NCBI GenBank assembly: GCA_019843655.1
Contig: JACDQD010000003.1
Coordinates: forward strand, 7,070,925-7,134,924
Source: Lethocerus indicus
Lineage: Eukaryota > Arthropoda > Insecta > Hemiptera > Belostomatidae
Direction of reading: 5' to 3'
DNA length: 64,000 bases
Both the position numbers and the translations under genes were made by a program. Positions 23,779-35,669 of this stretch are shown piece by piece; within the stretch, counting starts at the first letter, position 1; every line of letters begins with the position of its first letter. The notes under the pieces were generated by a model. It worked only from the letters and a program-made list of their open reading frames with translations, ran no database searches and was not told the origin of the DNA.

Positions 23779-23812
23779 CCGGCGGGTTAGGGGGGTCGGA
23801 AGACCCCGCCGG
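23779..23812. other. GC stem-loop with GGAA (GNRA-type) tetraloop
   Basis: The inner stem GGGGTC (23792-23797) pairs with GACCCC (23802-23807) across the loop GGAA. An outer CCGGC (23779-23783) pairs with GCCGG (23808-23812), with an unpaired segment on the left side. Loop and stem form a stable RNA-type hairpin, but no promoter or processing signal is visible and GC-island chance is possible. Confidence 0.5.
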
Positions 23813-24559
23813 CAATTAGGCTATAAGGCTCGGCCCTGTAAATAATCTCTTTATGAAAACTAAATTACAGGTCTCGCGCAAAGTCCCATTGCGGCCCGGC
23901 TTCGAGTATTCTTCGAATTTATTACGATGCCGGGTGAGGGGGCTTTGAACTGAATTAAAAACTGAGTTCAAATTCAAACGGCCCCCTCTAGCATTTCCAT
24001 CGTCAGGATTACTGAATCGTCTTATTCCACGCTGAACCGACATGAATTACTTAGAACTGAAAAAATTAATTAATGTTTCAATAATATAAATAGCAACATA
24101 TAATTTCTGATGTATAATTGTTACATCAGAATCTATATAGTATCTGATACTTGATATGCTCAGTATTTTATTTCAACCGAACAAGATTAAACCGAAGCCT
24201 AAAACGCTCCATGTACAGTTTCATATAGCGAGATGTTTTACTTAAATGTTCAAAAATACTTTAGTGGTTATAGTTGTAATAAGTTTCTAATACGGATAAT
24301 GTAAAATATAAGGGTACGGATTAAATATATACGTACTGATATTAAATAAATTAAATCAAGTTATTTTTTTTTAAAGTTTCTAATGAATTTAATGAGGCCT
24401 CTGGTTTAAGAATTAATATTTATGCTATAATTATGAATTCTAAAGGATAATGTCACCACCCTTGCGATGTCTACCTATTTTTCTTAAGCTCGAGTGACAT
24501 TTGACAGGCTGCTTCGCCGGCGCCAAACAAGTACTTCGTTATATTACTGGCGGAATGCT
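23813..24559. other. Short GC tail then AT-rich spacer
   Basis: GC-moderate to about 24000, then strongly AT-rich. A minus frame of 75 codons is unrecognised. Nothing else was recognised. Confidence 0.6.
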
Positions 24560-24612
24560 AATGGCGATTGCTAAAATCCGAAACCGGAGTGATGGCATTC
24601 CAAAACCTCGCG
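24560..24612 (-). repeat. Decayed, internally deleted fragment of nested-palindrome family
   Basis: AATGGCGATTGC and CCGAAACCGG match the arm core. They are followed directly by GGCATTCCAAAACCTCGCG, the complement of the arm terminus (compare 48436-48452). The roughly 45 bases between these two blocks in copy C are deleted here. The last 20 bases (24593-24612) are identical to 25403-25422. Confidence 0.6.
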
Positions 24613-25359
24613 ATTCGACGCTAATAACTTAATTATTAGCAGCTTAACTAGAAATAATATCTTAACCGATTAAAGTTGGGATTCTATTTTTAAGAGGGGA
24701 CTTCAACTTCACTTTTCCAGGGCGCCTTCAGGCAGAGCCGGTTGCGTTGGATTTGAAAATTGCGTTCCCCTAGTGAAAGTCACCAGTTCTTCATACGAAA
24801 CGGCTTTTCGTTTTCAGCGGCGGTCAAAGTGGGTCTGCATTATGCAACGCTCGAGGATAAGACGACGGTTTTGGCTCCTGGCGACGTACTCAATTGGAAC
24901 GTTACAGCATCCTCCCGTATTAATTAGCCGGTTTCTGCGTCGGCTATTTAAAAATTATTTATACCGCCGTTGCTTTCTTTTATGCGTTGGAAACGGTCGT
25001 TTAAGAAAAGGAATTCGGGGTGAATGTAACAGAAGAAAGGACCGCACAGCGGGGGTTTACCTTCCGCGAGAAACTGGCAACATGCCCCGAGAGTTTGGCG
25101 ACATTTGAAGGTAATTGGAGGTATATTTTTTACCAGCCAAAATTTAATGGGGTTTAAACGCGCTTGGACCGTTTTAAAACGTACGGTCGTCTGCACGTAA
25201 ACACGTCCCACAAAATGTGGTTTTTTGTTGATAAAAAATATGTCGTGTATGAAATTCTCATGCCCCGTTCTTGTGCTGTTTATGTATTCACATGATGTTT
25301 TACGAAATATATTTATACTGGACTGCGAAAAATTATAGATTGCTTTGAATTATTAACAG
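24613..25359. other. Mixed non-coding sequence
   Basis: AT-rich to about 24710, then GC-moderate to 25200, with a 111-codon plus frame (24773-25108) overlapping an 87-codon minus frame (24948-25211). Neither is recognised. Then AT-rich. Confidence 0.55.
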
Positions 25360-25447
25360 TAGTAACAACAGTCGAAACAAACGAGGCAGATGAAAAAAAC
25401 CGTGGCATTCCAAAACCTCGCGGACCACCAAATCAGGTATTCAAAAT
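25360..25447 (-). repeat. Decayed fragment of nested-palindrome family, arm terminus kept
   Basis: CAGTAGTAACAACAGTCGAAAC aligns loosely with the arm core. GGCATTCCAAAACCTCGCGGACCACC and AATCAGGTATTC align with the complement of the terminal segment seen at 6297-6334 and 48436-48475. The end near 25445 coincides with the family edge. Same orientation as the fragment at 24560. Confidence 0.6.
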
Positions 25448-26240
25448 TAGTTAATTCTTTTCTTCTAGCCTGATTTGATGAATGTCATATTTATGTTCGA
25501 ATATCAAATTACTATAAAGTAATATTGTACATAAGGCAATAAACATTGTAGCGCAGATTCAGTTTCCTTCGTAATTCTAACTAATCGCTGTGTTTAAATG
25601 CTTGAAACTTACATGTACTTGCAATGAGTGATGATACAATTAATCCTACTTGCTTACCTATTAGTACGTGTATCTCTTTTGGTTTGTAAGTCCTCCATTA
25701 TTTTCTACCGACAATCGTTACGGTGTTCTGGATGTACGGGATGCTTGTGTTCTCACCTCGTAGTCCCGGTTTAAAGAAGTTCCAATTTTCTTTTATTCCC
25801 GAAGAATGTCGGCATTTGAACGGTGGAGAGGTCCAGACGGCGGTTGACATGTGCGGGAACATGCCGGCTTTTCGGGAATCGAACCGGCCCCGGGGGATTA
25901 TTCCGTGACCGAAGTTGTCAAATGTTTTGATTAATAGGTCAGTTAATCTGGGCGGAATCAAGTTCGGGCGGGTTCCTGTTCCGCGGGATCTGTCCCCGGC
26001 ACCGTTACTCGGCCCCATCCTCTCTTCCTCAAACCTGTTTGACTTTCCGCTCTACGAATACATAATTCGGACCTGTTCCGACCGATATTAGGTCCCGGAA
26101 AGGCGGGCATCGTATTTCGGCGGTGATTATTTATCGACGAGTACGCGTCCACTGGTAAGGTAGATCAACGGCGTTCTGTCCCAACCCGCCTTGAAAAGAA
26201 CTCCTTTACGAACTTCCAATCTCATACGGATATCTTTCGC
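25448..26240. other. AT spacer then GC island with imperfect inverted repeat
   Basis: AT-rich to 25690, then CpG-bearing. An imperfect inverted repeat links 25794-25815 with 25861-25880 (TTCCCGAAGAATGTCGGCAT against ATGCCGGCTTTTCGGGAA). A CCGG-CCCC-GGGGGATTATTCCG motif at 25884-25905 resembles 28921-28942. Frames of 61-106 codons on both strands overlap and are unrecognised. Confidence 0.5.
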
Positions 26241-27780
26241 TCAGATCGTTGGATTTCAAGACCGATAACGGCATTCTTTACAAAATTTCTTTCTTAATTT
26301 GTCGGTAAAATATCATAGAATTATAATCTTATATACAAAGTACATGTAAAATAAAGTTTTTTCGCGTGGGCGAAAGCGAATCTTCATACGACAATGCTCG
26401 CCATTTTGGAAACATCGAGCAATCGTTTCATCAATATAACAGCTGGTTACTGCTCACCTCCAGCTGATCATCGGACACGAATCGATTAGTTTTCACTGTA
26501 TTTCGAAATTCCAGCAATAATGGATTGAGAAATGCGTAAATGGAGTGTACCATTATCCTCGGCTATGCTCTAACAACACACACCTGCCACACTATTTTAC
26601 TACTATTTAACCATTTTAAACTCACTATTTCTATACATTTTTTTTAATTAGTAACAACACTTAAATGCTCAAAGTTAATTATTAGTTTTTAGACCGCGTA
26701 TTTTATGTTTCGGAGCTTAGAGACAGAAGGGTAAACAATTTTAAAAATTCACCTCTCCGCGAATGGCAGACGGCAAACCGAAAAATAAATTACGACCGCC
26801 GACAGGTGGAATTTCGCATTCAGTGTTCTTCAACGTACAACGCCGATAATTGCAGTAATTTATCTCCAACCCCAAGATTTGGCTCGTTAAAACTACGCGG
26901 CAATAGTTTTCCTGCCGTTACTCGAACCAACCTGCGGTGAGTGTCGGTTTAATGCAAGGACACCAAAAGAGCCTTCTGTTAGGAATATAAACAAACACTT
27001 TGTCGGATTCTTAATACCGGTTTTTAGTTTCGGATATCGACGACTCCGAGAGTGGAGTGGAACGGATTCCCCTAACGGTTATGGTTACATGCCAAACTGA
27101 TGTTCTCTTCAGTGCCGATACTAAACCCGAAAGGAACGAGCAACCTGAGAGCGTGTTTTTGTCCGCGAAACGTAATAAATGCCCCCTCTTGGGGGCCGGG
27201 TCGTCCGCAGAAAGTATCGTGTTTTAAATTTATTATTAGCCTGTTGCCAACGTCCACCGCTGTGTTTATTCTGCCGGGATAATTGTATTAGACTCACAAC
27301 TCTCGCAGGAAACGAGTCGCCGCCATTAACTGCGACTTAGAGCCCAACTCAGTTTCAGGACGGGCGGGGAGGCATTCTTATAAGAAATACAATATAGCAT
27401 TACATATCTGTTCATTCTACGTGACGGCTAAGTAAGTTAATGTATGGTAATTACGAATTTAACGTAATTTAGTTCTCAGCTCATTAAGGAAATTTATTAT
27501 ATGTAGATATTATATTATATGTAAATCTTCTCATATAACGCCACGTGGAGACGTTCGCGTTGTCTACAGACAGGCTTTATTAGTGTTAAATGTGTCTTTG
27601 TTCGTCTCATTTCACAAAGAGAAAGATTTTTTTATAACATTTTGTCATATACCGGGAATATAAACAAAAATATAATTGTTTCCCCATACTTGCGGAAGGT
27701 GAACTATTTCTAAAACTACGATGTAACGACCTGTTTTTAAGAAACGCAGATATGAAATAACATGAAAAATAGAATATAAG
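26241..27780. other. AT-rich spacer with GC-moderate segment (26.75-27.4 kb)
   Basis: Mixed sequence. Opposing 61- and 60-codon frames (27072-27282) overlap. AT-rich and nearly featureless at 27390-27780. Nothing was recognised. Confidence 0.6.
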
Positions 27781-29760
27781 GCGGTGGGTTTGGGCGGTAG
27801 GGTAAGCTGCGGTCGGATGCACAATTCGCCGGGATGCTGCCGGTCGTGGACCGCGGCCCGGACTGGGATTCGTTTTGTTATCATATACAAAACGCGAGAT
27901 AAAAGACTGTTACCGAGTGGCGGAGATTATTTCCGATGGAGTTGGACCGTGTCTTGTAATGTGCCCTAATTGAGGGTTAGACAGACAGAAGAACGAAAAC
28001 GCCGGCCGAAGCCGGCCCACAGATAACGCGATTACCATCTCTGCTCGCGTTCGTAATTCCCACCGGTAACGCGTCCATTCTCCCCGTCGTCCCCTGACAC
28101 CGTGCCTCCGCCGTCCTATCATTTCTACGATTTACAAGTCCACCATAGAGATTAGACGCGGCGAGAAGTCGCCACGCATCTTATCTCTGAAATAATTCCT
28201 TCTAAATGTTCAGACAGCATCTTCTATTAATAATCAATATTCTATAAAAGTGTACGAATTCTCTGTTTGGCGTTAGGGAGGACCGAATCGAACAAAAACT
28301 CTCAAGCGCAAAAAATATAAGCTGATAGCATTACAATATCTATTTTGCACATAGGAATTAAAGGGCTTCTTCGGCATTGCGGACATACATACGCGTAATA
28401 CGCTCTAAGAAAATATATTATACATTATGTGTATCAAATTTCAAACAGTAATTCGCTAGATTATGAGGCTATAATATTCGTAGCATCAAAGTATACTTTA
28501 ACCATAAGGTTAAAACTTAACTAAAGCGTAGATATCTTATCCCGAATAGGTACAACTCTAAGTGTAAAAATAAGGTTTTAATTGGCGAACATTAAGACGG
28601 GGCCTGATTTTCCTCTTCGGTACGGGATACATTTTTAGCGGTGAGGGGGGGGGAATGTAATTGAACATAAAGGGAGGTAAAAAAGAAACTCGACCGCGAT
28701 GATCGCGACTCGGAGGTCCATTAACTCGGGTAGGGAACACGCGTGTGGTCCTGGGTATCAATTGAAACGTGAAGTGGAAAAATTTCGAGACGAATGGAAC
28801 GCGACAGTGCGCCAAAGGGAGGAGAGTTGGAGCGGGACAGGGGGGCTCTTGTCGAGTGTTTGTCTTGTTGAAACCGGACTTGCCATTTTCGGGAGCCGAT
28901 GGAAGTGAAGAAGACGTCCGCCGGACCCGGGGGATCATCCCGCTCGGTTGCGCTTCACCTAACAACTTATCCAACCATCACCGACAGGCCTATCATCCAC
29001 TCGTTTAGCCCGGTAGGAGGACTAGCGGAATTAGAATAACGAAAACAAAACAGCAGAAACAATGCAGGCAGTATACAATCCATGCATGTTAATCTAAAAG
29101 TATGTACATGTATAGCTAGACCAGAGAGGGAACAAACTAGGAAGTGAGCCCGGTACATAAAAGTCGCTGTATCTCGAACCAGAAGCCTAGGCAGGCAATA
29201 TTTTTCTGATTCTCATCGTTATCCCCGTCATCATCATCTATCTAACAACAACACCTACCGACGGTTTTAAATTCCCCCCTCCTTCTCCATTTAAATGTCC
29301 CGATAAATACTGGGCTGTGCCGCTCGTATCACAATGTCCCGTAATTGAAAGAAGGCCCTGGCTAATAGCGAACGGGGCGGCATAAATATGCGGCGGATAG
29401 ATCCGCCGGCAAAAGAAGCCGGCCGGCCGCATTCCGTCCTGCCGGCGCATTAAAGTCACTCTCCTAGCGCTTGACATAGACAAATCTAGCCGGCCATTAG
29501 TTATAAGAAGTGTATTGGAGAGGCGGTCTTGATTTGGTGGCCCGGGCCCGCATCCTCCCTTCTTCTAAACCCGTTCCGCTCCTGTCATGCCCGGCCAATG
29601 TTTACAGCCGCCCGCTCTGTCCCGTCCTGTTAACAATTCACTTCGTTTCTACCACCCTACAGTCCCCTTACAGCCTTTACAGTCCGAAAGTTCTGAGCTT
29701 TACCGAACTTCGAGAACCTTCTTCGCAATAAATCACTTCGTATACATTCCCTGTAATTTA
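27781..29760. other. GC islands (27.8-28.2, 28.57-29.02, 29.2-29.7 kb) with AT gaps
   Basis: Three CpG-bearing blocks separated by AT-rich gaps. The second contains a 9-base G run (28645-28653) and opposing frames of 138 (minus, 28558-28974), 69 and 79 codons, which argue for composition rather than coding. A CCGGACCCGGGGGATCAT motif lies at 28921-28938. No promoter or exon was recognised. Confidence 0.55.
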
Positions 29761-31030
29761 TTTCCATAGATATATGGCTGTCATTTCTTCAGTTTCACTC
29801 GAGTCAGTCGGCGTAATTACACAGGCCCCAAAGGTCCTGTGAATTTCCAGCGACGATCGCCTGTATCGATTTCTGTTGTGAAAAACTTTAATATCCATGT
29901 ACAACTTATGTTATTGTATACTAACGTGTGTGTACTGTCTTTTTCACATTTCCACTCAGAAGAGAGAACGGATCTTACGTACCAATGGATGTTTTAAGAC
30001 CACCATATGTACTGATGAAATGAAGCGGAATGGACATCTTTAAATAAAAAGCGTGATTGTCGAATTCTGTTAATAGGGCATTAACTAAACATATATTCCG
30101 TGAAAGAAATAATGTATTACGAATCTACATTGCCAAACAGGAAAAACATTACTCGGTAATTCCTCCAACCTTTTTATAGGATAAACAAGTTAATATATCT
30201 GTATTAATATAATTGAATTGTCTAATAGTATATATACAATTTTAGAAAGTAATTTAACCGAATATCCTCATGTCGCGCTAACAGATACCGTGCCATTACA
30301 TCAAGTAATTAATAATTATAACTATAATAATCCAACAACAAAGGGAGATGCCGGTCCCAGTGAGTTTTTTTTATCGGTCGTTTAATATTCTCGACGCACG
30401 TTTTTCCCGTCGTTAAATTAACAGCGATAATTATGAGTTGCAGAAGATTTGCGCCGTCGCCAGTTTTTTTTTAAGGGTCGGCCTAATGGCCGCTATATAT
30501 TTGGAGATATCCGCGTAAATGTCGCAGCGTGCCGTTGATTTACGGTGCCACAGCTCAGGAACGAAGGTCTCGAGACCGGATGGCTTCCCAGAACCCGACT
30601 GTAAGACCGTGTGACGAGCCTATTGGAAAACCAGGAACCGTATAGTTTTGGAACCTACGTATAACTAAGATTGAAAATTATGCCAGGCTTGCAACAGTTC
30701 GCAAGTGCATACCGAACTAAAAGTGAGACAGCGATGTTATTCAGACACCGTGTAGGAGAAATGTTTTCCTGGAAATTTTTCATCATTAAGAAATCTCCGT
30801 TATAATGAGAACAACACACGAAATGTTGGAGCCAACGTGGAAATTCGGGAGTCCGTTATTACGGACGATACATAAAACGCAAACAAAAAAAAGGTTGAAT
30901 ATTTAACTGGGAATGAGCGAGTCGCATAAAAATGCCTCTCGTGAAAACATTGCCGCCGTAAATTTTAGTCCGGACAAGTAGTTACACTCTCTAACCGGTT
31001 TTTCTAACCGGTCAAATTCTTATTGGTCTA
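29761..31030. other. AT-rich spacer, nothing recognised
   Basis: AT-rich, with a GC-moderate patch at about 30340-30660. A short direct repeat, CTAACCGGTTTTT then CTAACCGGT, lies at about 31000. No gene was recognised. Confidence 0.6.
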
Positions 31031-31257
31031 ATATATTTCTTAATCTCGAATCTTTATCCTTATAAATACGCGGTGTTCCTCCCAAGAGAGGGTTTCGTTA
31101 TTCGCGTTCCCCCTTCGTCTTTATCTCACCCGGTCCGGTTTAATTTCATTACCCTCGGCGTAATATTAACTCGGGTTCTGAATACGGACCGAATAGATGG
31201 TATGCGATCGCATTCCCGTCAAGGCAATATCGTCAATCAGGCAATTTATATTAGCGA

Positions 31258-31278
31258 GGAAGGAAGGAAGGAAGGAAG
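31258..31278 (+). repeat. (GGAA)5 microsatellite
   Basis: Five perfect GGAA units plus a trailing G. GGAA is also the ETS-family core, but the tract looks like an ordinary short tandem repeat. Confidence 0.9.
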
Positions 31279-31387
31279 TGTAGCTGGGGCTGTTGTATGT
31301 ACTACCTGCGGTAGGCGGTCTTGTGGGAAATTGTTGAAGTTCGGTGCCCGCGACGCGCAATTTTCTTACAATTGCTGGAATTGCCGG

Positions 31388-31402
31388 CATCATCATCATC
31401 AT
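31388..31402 (+). repeat. (CAT)5 microsatellite
   Basis: Five perfect CAT units followed by CAACG. Confidence 0.9.
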
Positions 31403-32419
31403 CAACGCCGTCGACCCCGGTGTATACGTGTACCGAAATAACGCTTCGGAAATTGCCCAATTTACTATGTTGCCAAAAATTGTTATCCGTATACGTGTGT
31501 GTGGGCTGTTCGCAAATTTGATGACTGACGAAAACAGTTTTTTGGCGCCGACGGGGCCCCGGCTACTCTAAACGCAGAGCCGAGTAAAAGCAGAAACGTG
31601 AACCTGAAAACAATTCCTTGGGATCTGACCCGTTTCTCTATTTGAAAGTTTTCGTTTCATTGGAAAGTAATGCCAAACTACAATGGAGGATATTCCCATT
31701 TATGTATGCATTTAATCGAGACTGAAGAGAACCATATAGAAACAACAATCTTTGTTCCTTCTATAAATGAATCATATTAATGTGCGTTCTCATTTGAATG
31801 TTTTATTGTTCGCTGTCACCGAGAGGTAACTATTTATGTTTTAATCCCTTTCATTGGGCGCAACGATGTTAAAAGTTCAAAATTTACTTTTGTTTTTCTT
31901 TAGCTCAGGATTCGGCCGAATTTTTAGTTTTTCTTAAGGTTGTTGTCCTTTGAAGGCGAAGTTCAGAAACCGGCCCAGAATGGAAGAGGTGCAAATGGCG
32001 ACGGTATAGCGAACCGGTGTTAATATTCCTCCGGTTTATAACTTTGTGTCCGCTCTAATAGGAGTTAACAAACAAAAGGCGGAACAACTATAAGACGAGG
32101 AGGAAGGGGAAGAAAACATAACTTCCCTCGCCCGGTCATTCATTTTGTCGCCGGTTTCTCAGGAGTTCATTGCCGTGGGAATTCACACGCGGCTCCCGAT
32201 AACGAGGGGCGAAAGGGGACTGGCCTTACTTTCTATCGGGGGTTAGGGGAAATGCGTTTCATTTCGGCAGCGGGTCCCGCCTATTCTGGGGGGATGAGTC
32301 CGGCTTATTAGCCCTCTCTCAAAATATTTACAAGTTCGTTCAACTGTGTAAAAACGGGCTGAGGGAGTTTGGGCCCGGGGTGGACTCCAGTTATAATTCG
32401 AGATTGTGCCCAAGGTGGC

Positions 32420-32448
32420 GGGGTAGGGGTGACGGTGGGGTGGGGGGG
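32420..32448 (+). other. G-quadruplex motif
   Basis: Four G runs of at least four bases (32420-32423, 32426-32429, 32437-32440, 32442-32448), with loops of 2, 7 and 1 bases, within a GC-rich island. Confidence 0.6.
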
Positions 32449-34150
32449 CGCTCTGTACGAAACCCGACATGGGCCGCCGGCAGAGGATCATGCATAAACA
32501 TGAACTTAACTCTCAGAGTCCTTGAACTTGAGGCGTTTAGAGGCGGATCCACTCGCTGCTCTGCCCCCTCCCCTTATACTTCCCTTTCTCGCTCCTTCCA
32601 CATCCCATCTCCTCTTCCCCGTTCAGCCGCGCTCTTATAAACCGTCCAGACGCCGCGGGTGGTTTAATCTATCTATATTCAAATTTATCCGTGATTTCCA
32701 TCGGTTTCGGTTGAAGGGTGGGAGGGGGGATACCCGGAAGGGGGAGGGTTGCGGAAATGCGGGGAAGTCGTTAGTACGCGGCGGCCGAAAGAGTAATGCC
32801 GGGGCCGCTGGCCCTGACAGCTAATTGCGTCTACTTTAACTTCGGGCCCCGGCCAAAAATGTTTGCCAGATTGTGTTAGAAACGCGGGCCAACCCCCCGA
32901 GTCTGAAATGCGTCGGGGATTTTAATTATCGGCGTTGTTTAAGACATATATGCGGTCGTTTCCAATGTAGTTGTTAATGTATACGCCGCCAATAATCATT
33001 ATTATTTATATGTGAGACAAAGTTATGCGTTTATTAAACGTTGGACCGTAATTTTTCTTTAGTTATAATCTAATAAAACATTAATCGGTATTTATAATTA
33101 TCCGGAATAAATATTTCAGTGTTTTTAAAGACTGTTGTAATAAAATCGAAGCTCATAATCGACTACAAATTTAAAACAAATATTGTCAGGAGAACTGATT
33201 ACATCATTAGTGTTCTACACGAGTCCTCCATATATCGTAACGTGTAAAACAAGACGATTTGTCAATGGTACAAATAATGTAGGAATTTCTTGCATAATGG
33301 CGACATAAATAACGTATAATGTGTTATAGAGAAATTCTTCCCGGTATACCCTGCTCGTATTAATCATACCACTTTCCAATTTATAGCATGAAGTATCCCG
33401 CCTACCAGACCCCCAATTAGTTCTCATTTATTCTAAATGTTACCTGTTCTACTAATAAAACCAATAAACATGAAATTGGTAATTTCCCATTGCTCGACCG
33501 GCATTCTTTTCATGTGGCAGCGTGTTTCTTTTTTTTCACCTTTCGACATTTTTTTTCAACCCTACTCCGATTACCGACCGGTTAAAGTCGGAGGCATTTC
33601 GGTTTCGACTGATTCGCTGAAAAATTCTTATTTTCGGTAATAATTTTTTTTTTCTGCAAGTCATTCCAGTGAAGGGGACCGCCTAATTAATGGTATTCCG
33701 CCCGCGGAAGATTGTCGCCTGTTCCCACAGTAAATATTTAGCAGTTGGCGGAATAGAAGCGGCCCCGGGCCTCCCGGCCGCGAACCACCGAGCCCCAGTC
33801 CAACCGCCCCCATCGGGTCATTAAGAAACTAATTTATCCGTCCGCGTGGAAGATAACGCCGTGAAAACAAACATCTGATCTGATAGCTCGGCGAAATTGC
33901 TGAAGAGATCCGCCGCCGCGGACGAGACCGCGGCGCGGCTTTAATTATGGACCATAAAAAGCAAAACGAAACGAAACAAAAATCGGTGTAATTACAACCG
34001 AATCGTCCGAGCGGATATAACTGTTTAACAAAGCAATTTGTTCGAATGATTGGGGCTTAATAGTAGTTTAATAGGAATAATATCTGGCGGAGATCGGGAG
34101 CGCCATTGGGGCCCCTCTGGGCAGTATACTCGTCCTCGAGAATTAGTTGC
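32449..34150. other. GC island, AT spacer, GC island
   Basis: GC-rich to about 32930, AT-rich 32930-33640 (with T-rich runs), and CpG-rich 33650-34140 (with CCGCGGCGCGG near 33930). Frames of up to 100 codons are unrecognised. CTGAAGA at 33900 followed by a GC hairpin was checked for family membership and not accepted. Confidence 0.55.
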
Positions 34151-35160
34151 ACCGTCCTCACTTTATTATCTCGTTTAAGTTTTTTCTAACCGTATATTTA
34201 TTACGATACCCAAACATAAAGTTCGTGTTATTGAAATTATGACTTTTTTAATCGTGCGTTTTCTGTTCTCTAAATTCTCTCCGTGTGTAGATAGGAAACT
34301 CCATTAAATAATATGTTTACTTATTTAAATTCGAATGGCCAGGACTTTTTAAAACAATCTTTTAACTGTAAGATAGGTTCATTATGGATAGGCTCAATGA
34401 GAAGGCATTATAAACCTTTCCACGCTCTAAAATAAAACTTAATTCGCTGTTCTTTGATGAAGATACTTGTATCCCAAAACACTTGCTTTGGTAACTATTC
34501 TTCGTACCTGGTTTAATGGACTAATACAATTTTTTTAATCCTTTTGATTTTATTTCACTTGAATTTCTGGCTAACTTGCTGAATACTGTAAGTTAGTTAC
34601 CTAATATCCGTAGTCACCGACGCATGTTATATCGGCAGCAATAATTATTTAATTGCATATATCGCGTATCTTTAGAATACGTGGCTTGGCTTTTGTGAAA
34701 GTTTTGAGAAAGTACTGCCTGGGGACTAGTTCCTGAAATTGAACCACTGAACTTCATTAAATAATCTTCTACTTCGCGGGCTCATTCTTGCCATTAGAGT
34801 TACTTCTTTATCAGGCAAAGCACCCGTTCCTCGTTCGCTTTGTCTAATTACTGTGGGAGGAGCCGTCAATTAACAGGTTTGAGAAAAATATCCGGGGAAT
34901 CGGCGTACTGTCCTGCAAAAATACCCATTGCACACATTTCTGTAGCATCAACCCACTGAAATACGACCCAAATGTTGTAATAACTCTCCTAAACTATTAT
35001 ATTTCGGATCACTCTGCAACTATTTGTGAATTTTGTATATATATAAATTACCCGTTATTATGTCAATATAATTTCGCGAATTATCGTCCTAATCACGAAC
35101 GAAGGTCTCAGTTTTTCGAAACGAGCGCATTTTCGTGGAACAAAGGAAGAAGTAAGAACA
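34151..35160. other. AT-rich spacer, nothing recognised
   Basis: About 1 kb of AT-rich sequence with no long frame, repeat or RNA gene recognised. Confidence 0.65.
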
Positions 35161-35669
35161 ATGTGTTCGATACAAGTGGGAGCGTGTCCGAGCGGAGCCG
35201 GTCGAGGAGAGCCGCGATAAACAACGCGGGCAGGAGGAAGTGGCAGGGAAAAAAAGGAGGAAAAGAAAGAGGCGAAGAGGAGGAGGGAAAGGGGTTGAGG
35301 GGAATGATGAGGGGAGTGGGGTGGGGAGGGGAAGGGGAAGGGGAAGGTCTGAAATTGCGGGGTGATGAGCTGTCCGGGTTTTCAGTATAATAATGAGTGG
35401 ACGTGGGGCCAGCTCTCCTTGAACGTCCTTGCTCGTCTGCGGCGGCCGCCGGCCACCGTACCCCGGGCTAGAATTGCGCTCTTCTGCCCTTCTATTAAAC
35501 AGAACTACACTTACCGCAGCACGGCTCAACCCTCGCTAACCGAGTCCTCGACACCGGCTTATTCATTCTCTTTACGCCGACCTAAAGGGTTGTTTTTATT
35601 AAAATGTAAAATGGACACTTTCGGAATTGTCGGCAACCCCGCGAAAATAAGGCGAACAATTAACAAATA
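35161..35669. other. Polypurine tract and GC block upstream of copy B
   Basis: Purines dominate 35228-35348. A 146-codon minus frame (35089-35529) is mostly translation of this tract and overlaps two plus frames. A 20-base sequence at 35414-35433 recurs identically at 37130-37149. No gene was recognised. Confidence 0.6.
35311..35343 (+). other. Strong G-quadruplex motif
   Basis: Six consecutive G4 runs with loops AGT, T, A, AA and AA. This is the strongest quadruplex candidate in the window. It ends 326 bases before copy B begins and sits at the G-rich end of the polypurine tract. Confidence 0.75.

Larger units (their letters stand above)
31031..32419. other. Mixed GC-moderate sequence with microsatellites
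   Basis: CpG-bearing at about 31060-31570 and 31960-32420, AT-rich between. A 122-codon plus frame (31073-31441) runs through the GGAA and CAT repeats and overlaps a 79-codon minus frame. Its HHHH and GRKEGS segments are repeat translations. No gene was recognised. Confidence 0.55.

Noticed and set aside
26393..26412. TGCTCGCCATTTTG matching the arm core over about 12 bases
   Set aside because: Neighbouring arm blocks (ACCGGTTTC, CAGTAG) are absent, so a chance match is likely.
28558..28974. 138-codon minus-strand frame
   Set aside because: It overlaps two plus frames in a GC island. It is proline-rich and unrecognised.
33899..33935. CTGAAGA followed by a GC stem and CGAGAC, resembling the arm hairpin
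   Set aside because: The second strand is GAGAC instead of GAAAC, flanks do not match the family, and GC-island chance is likely.
35089..35529. 146-codon minus-strand frame
   Set aside because: Most of it is translation of the polypurine tract (proline/leucine/phenylalanine-rich), and two plus frames overlap it.
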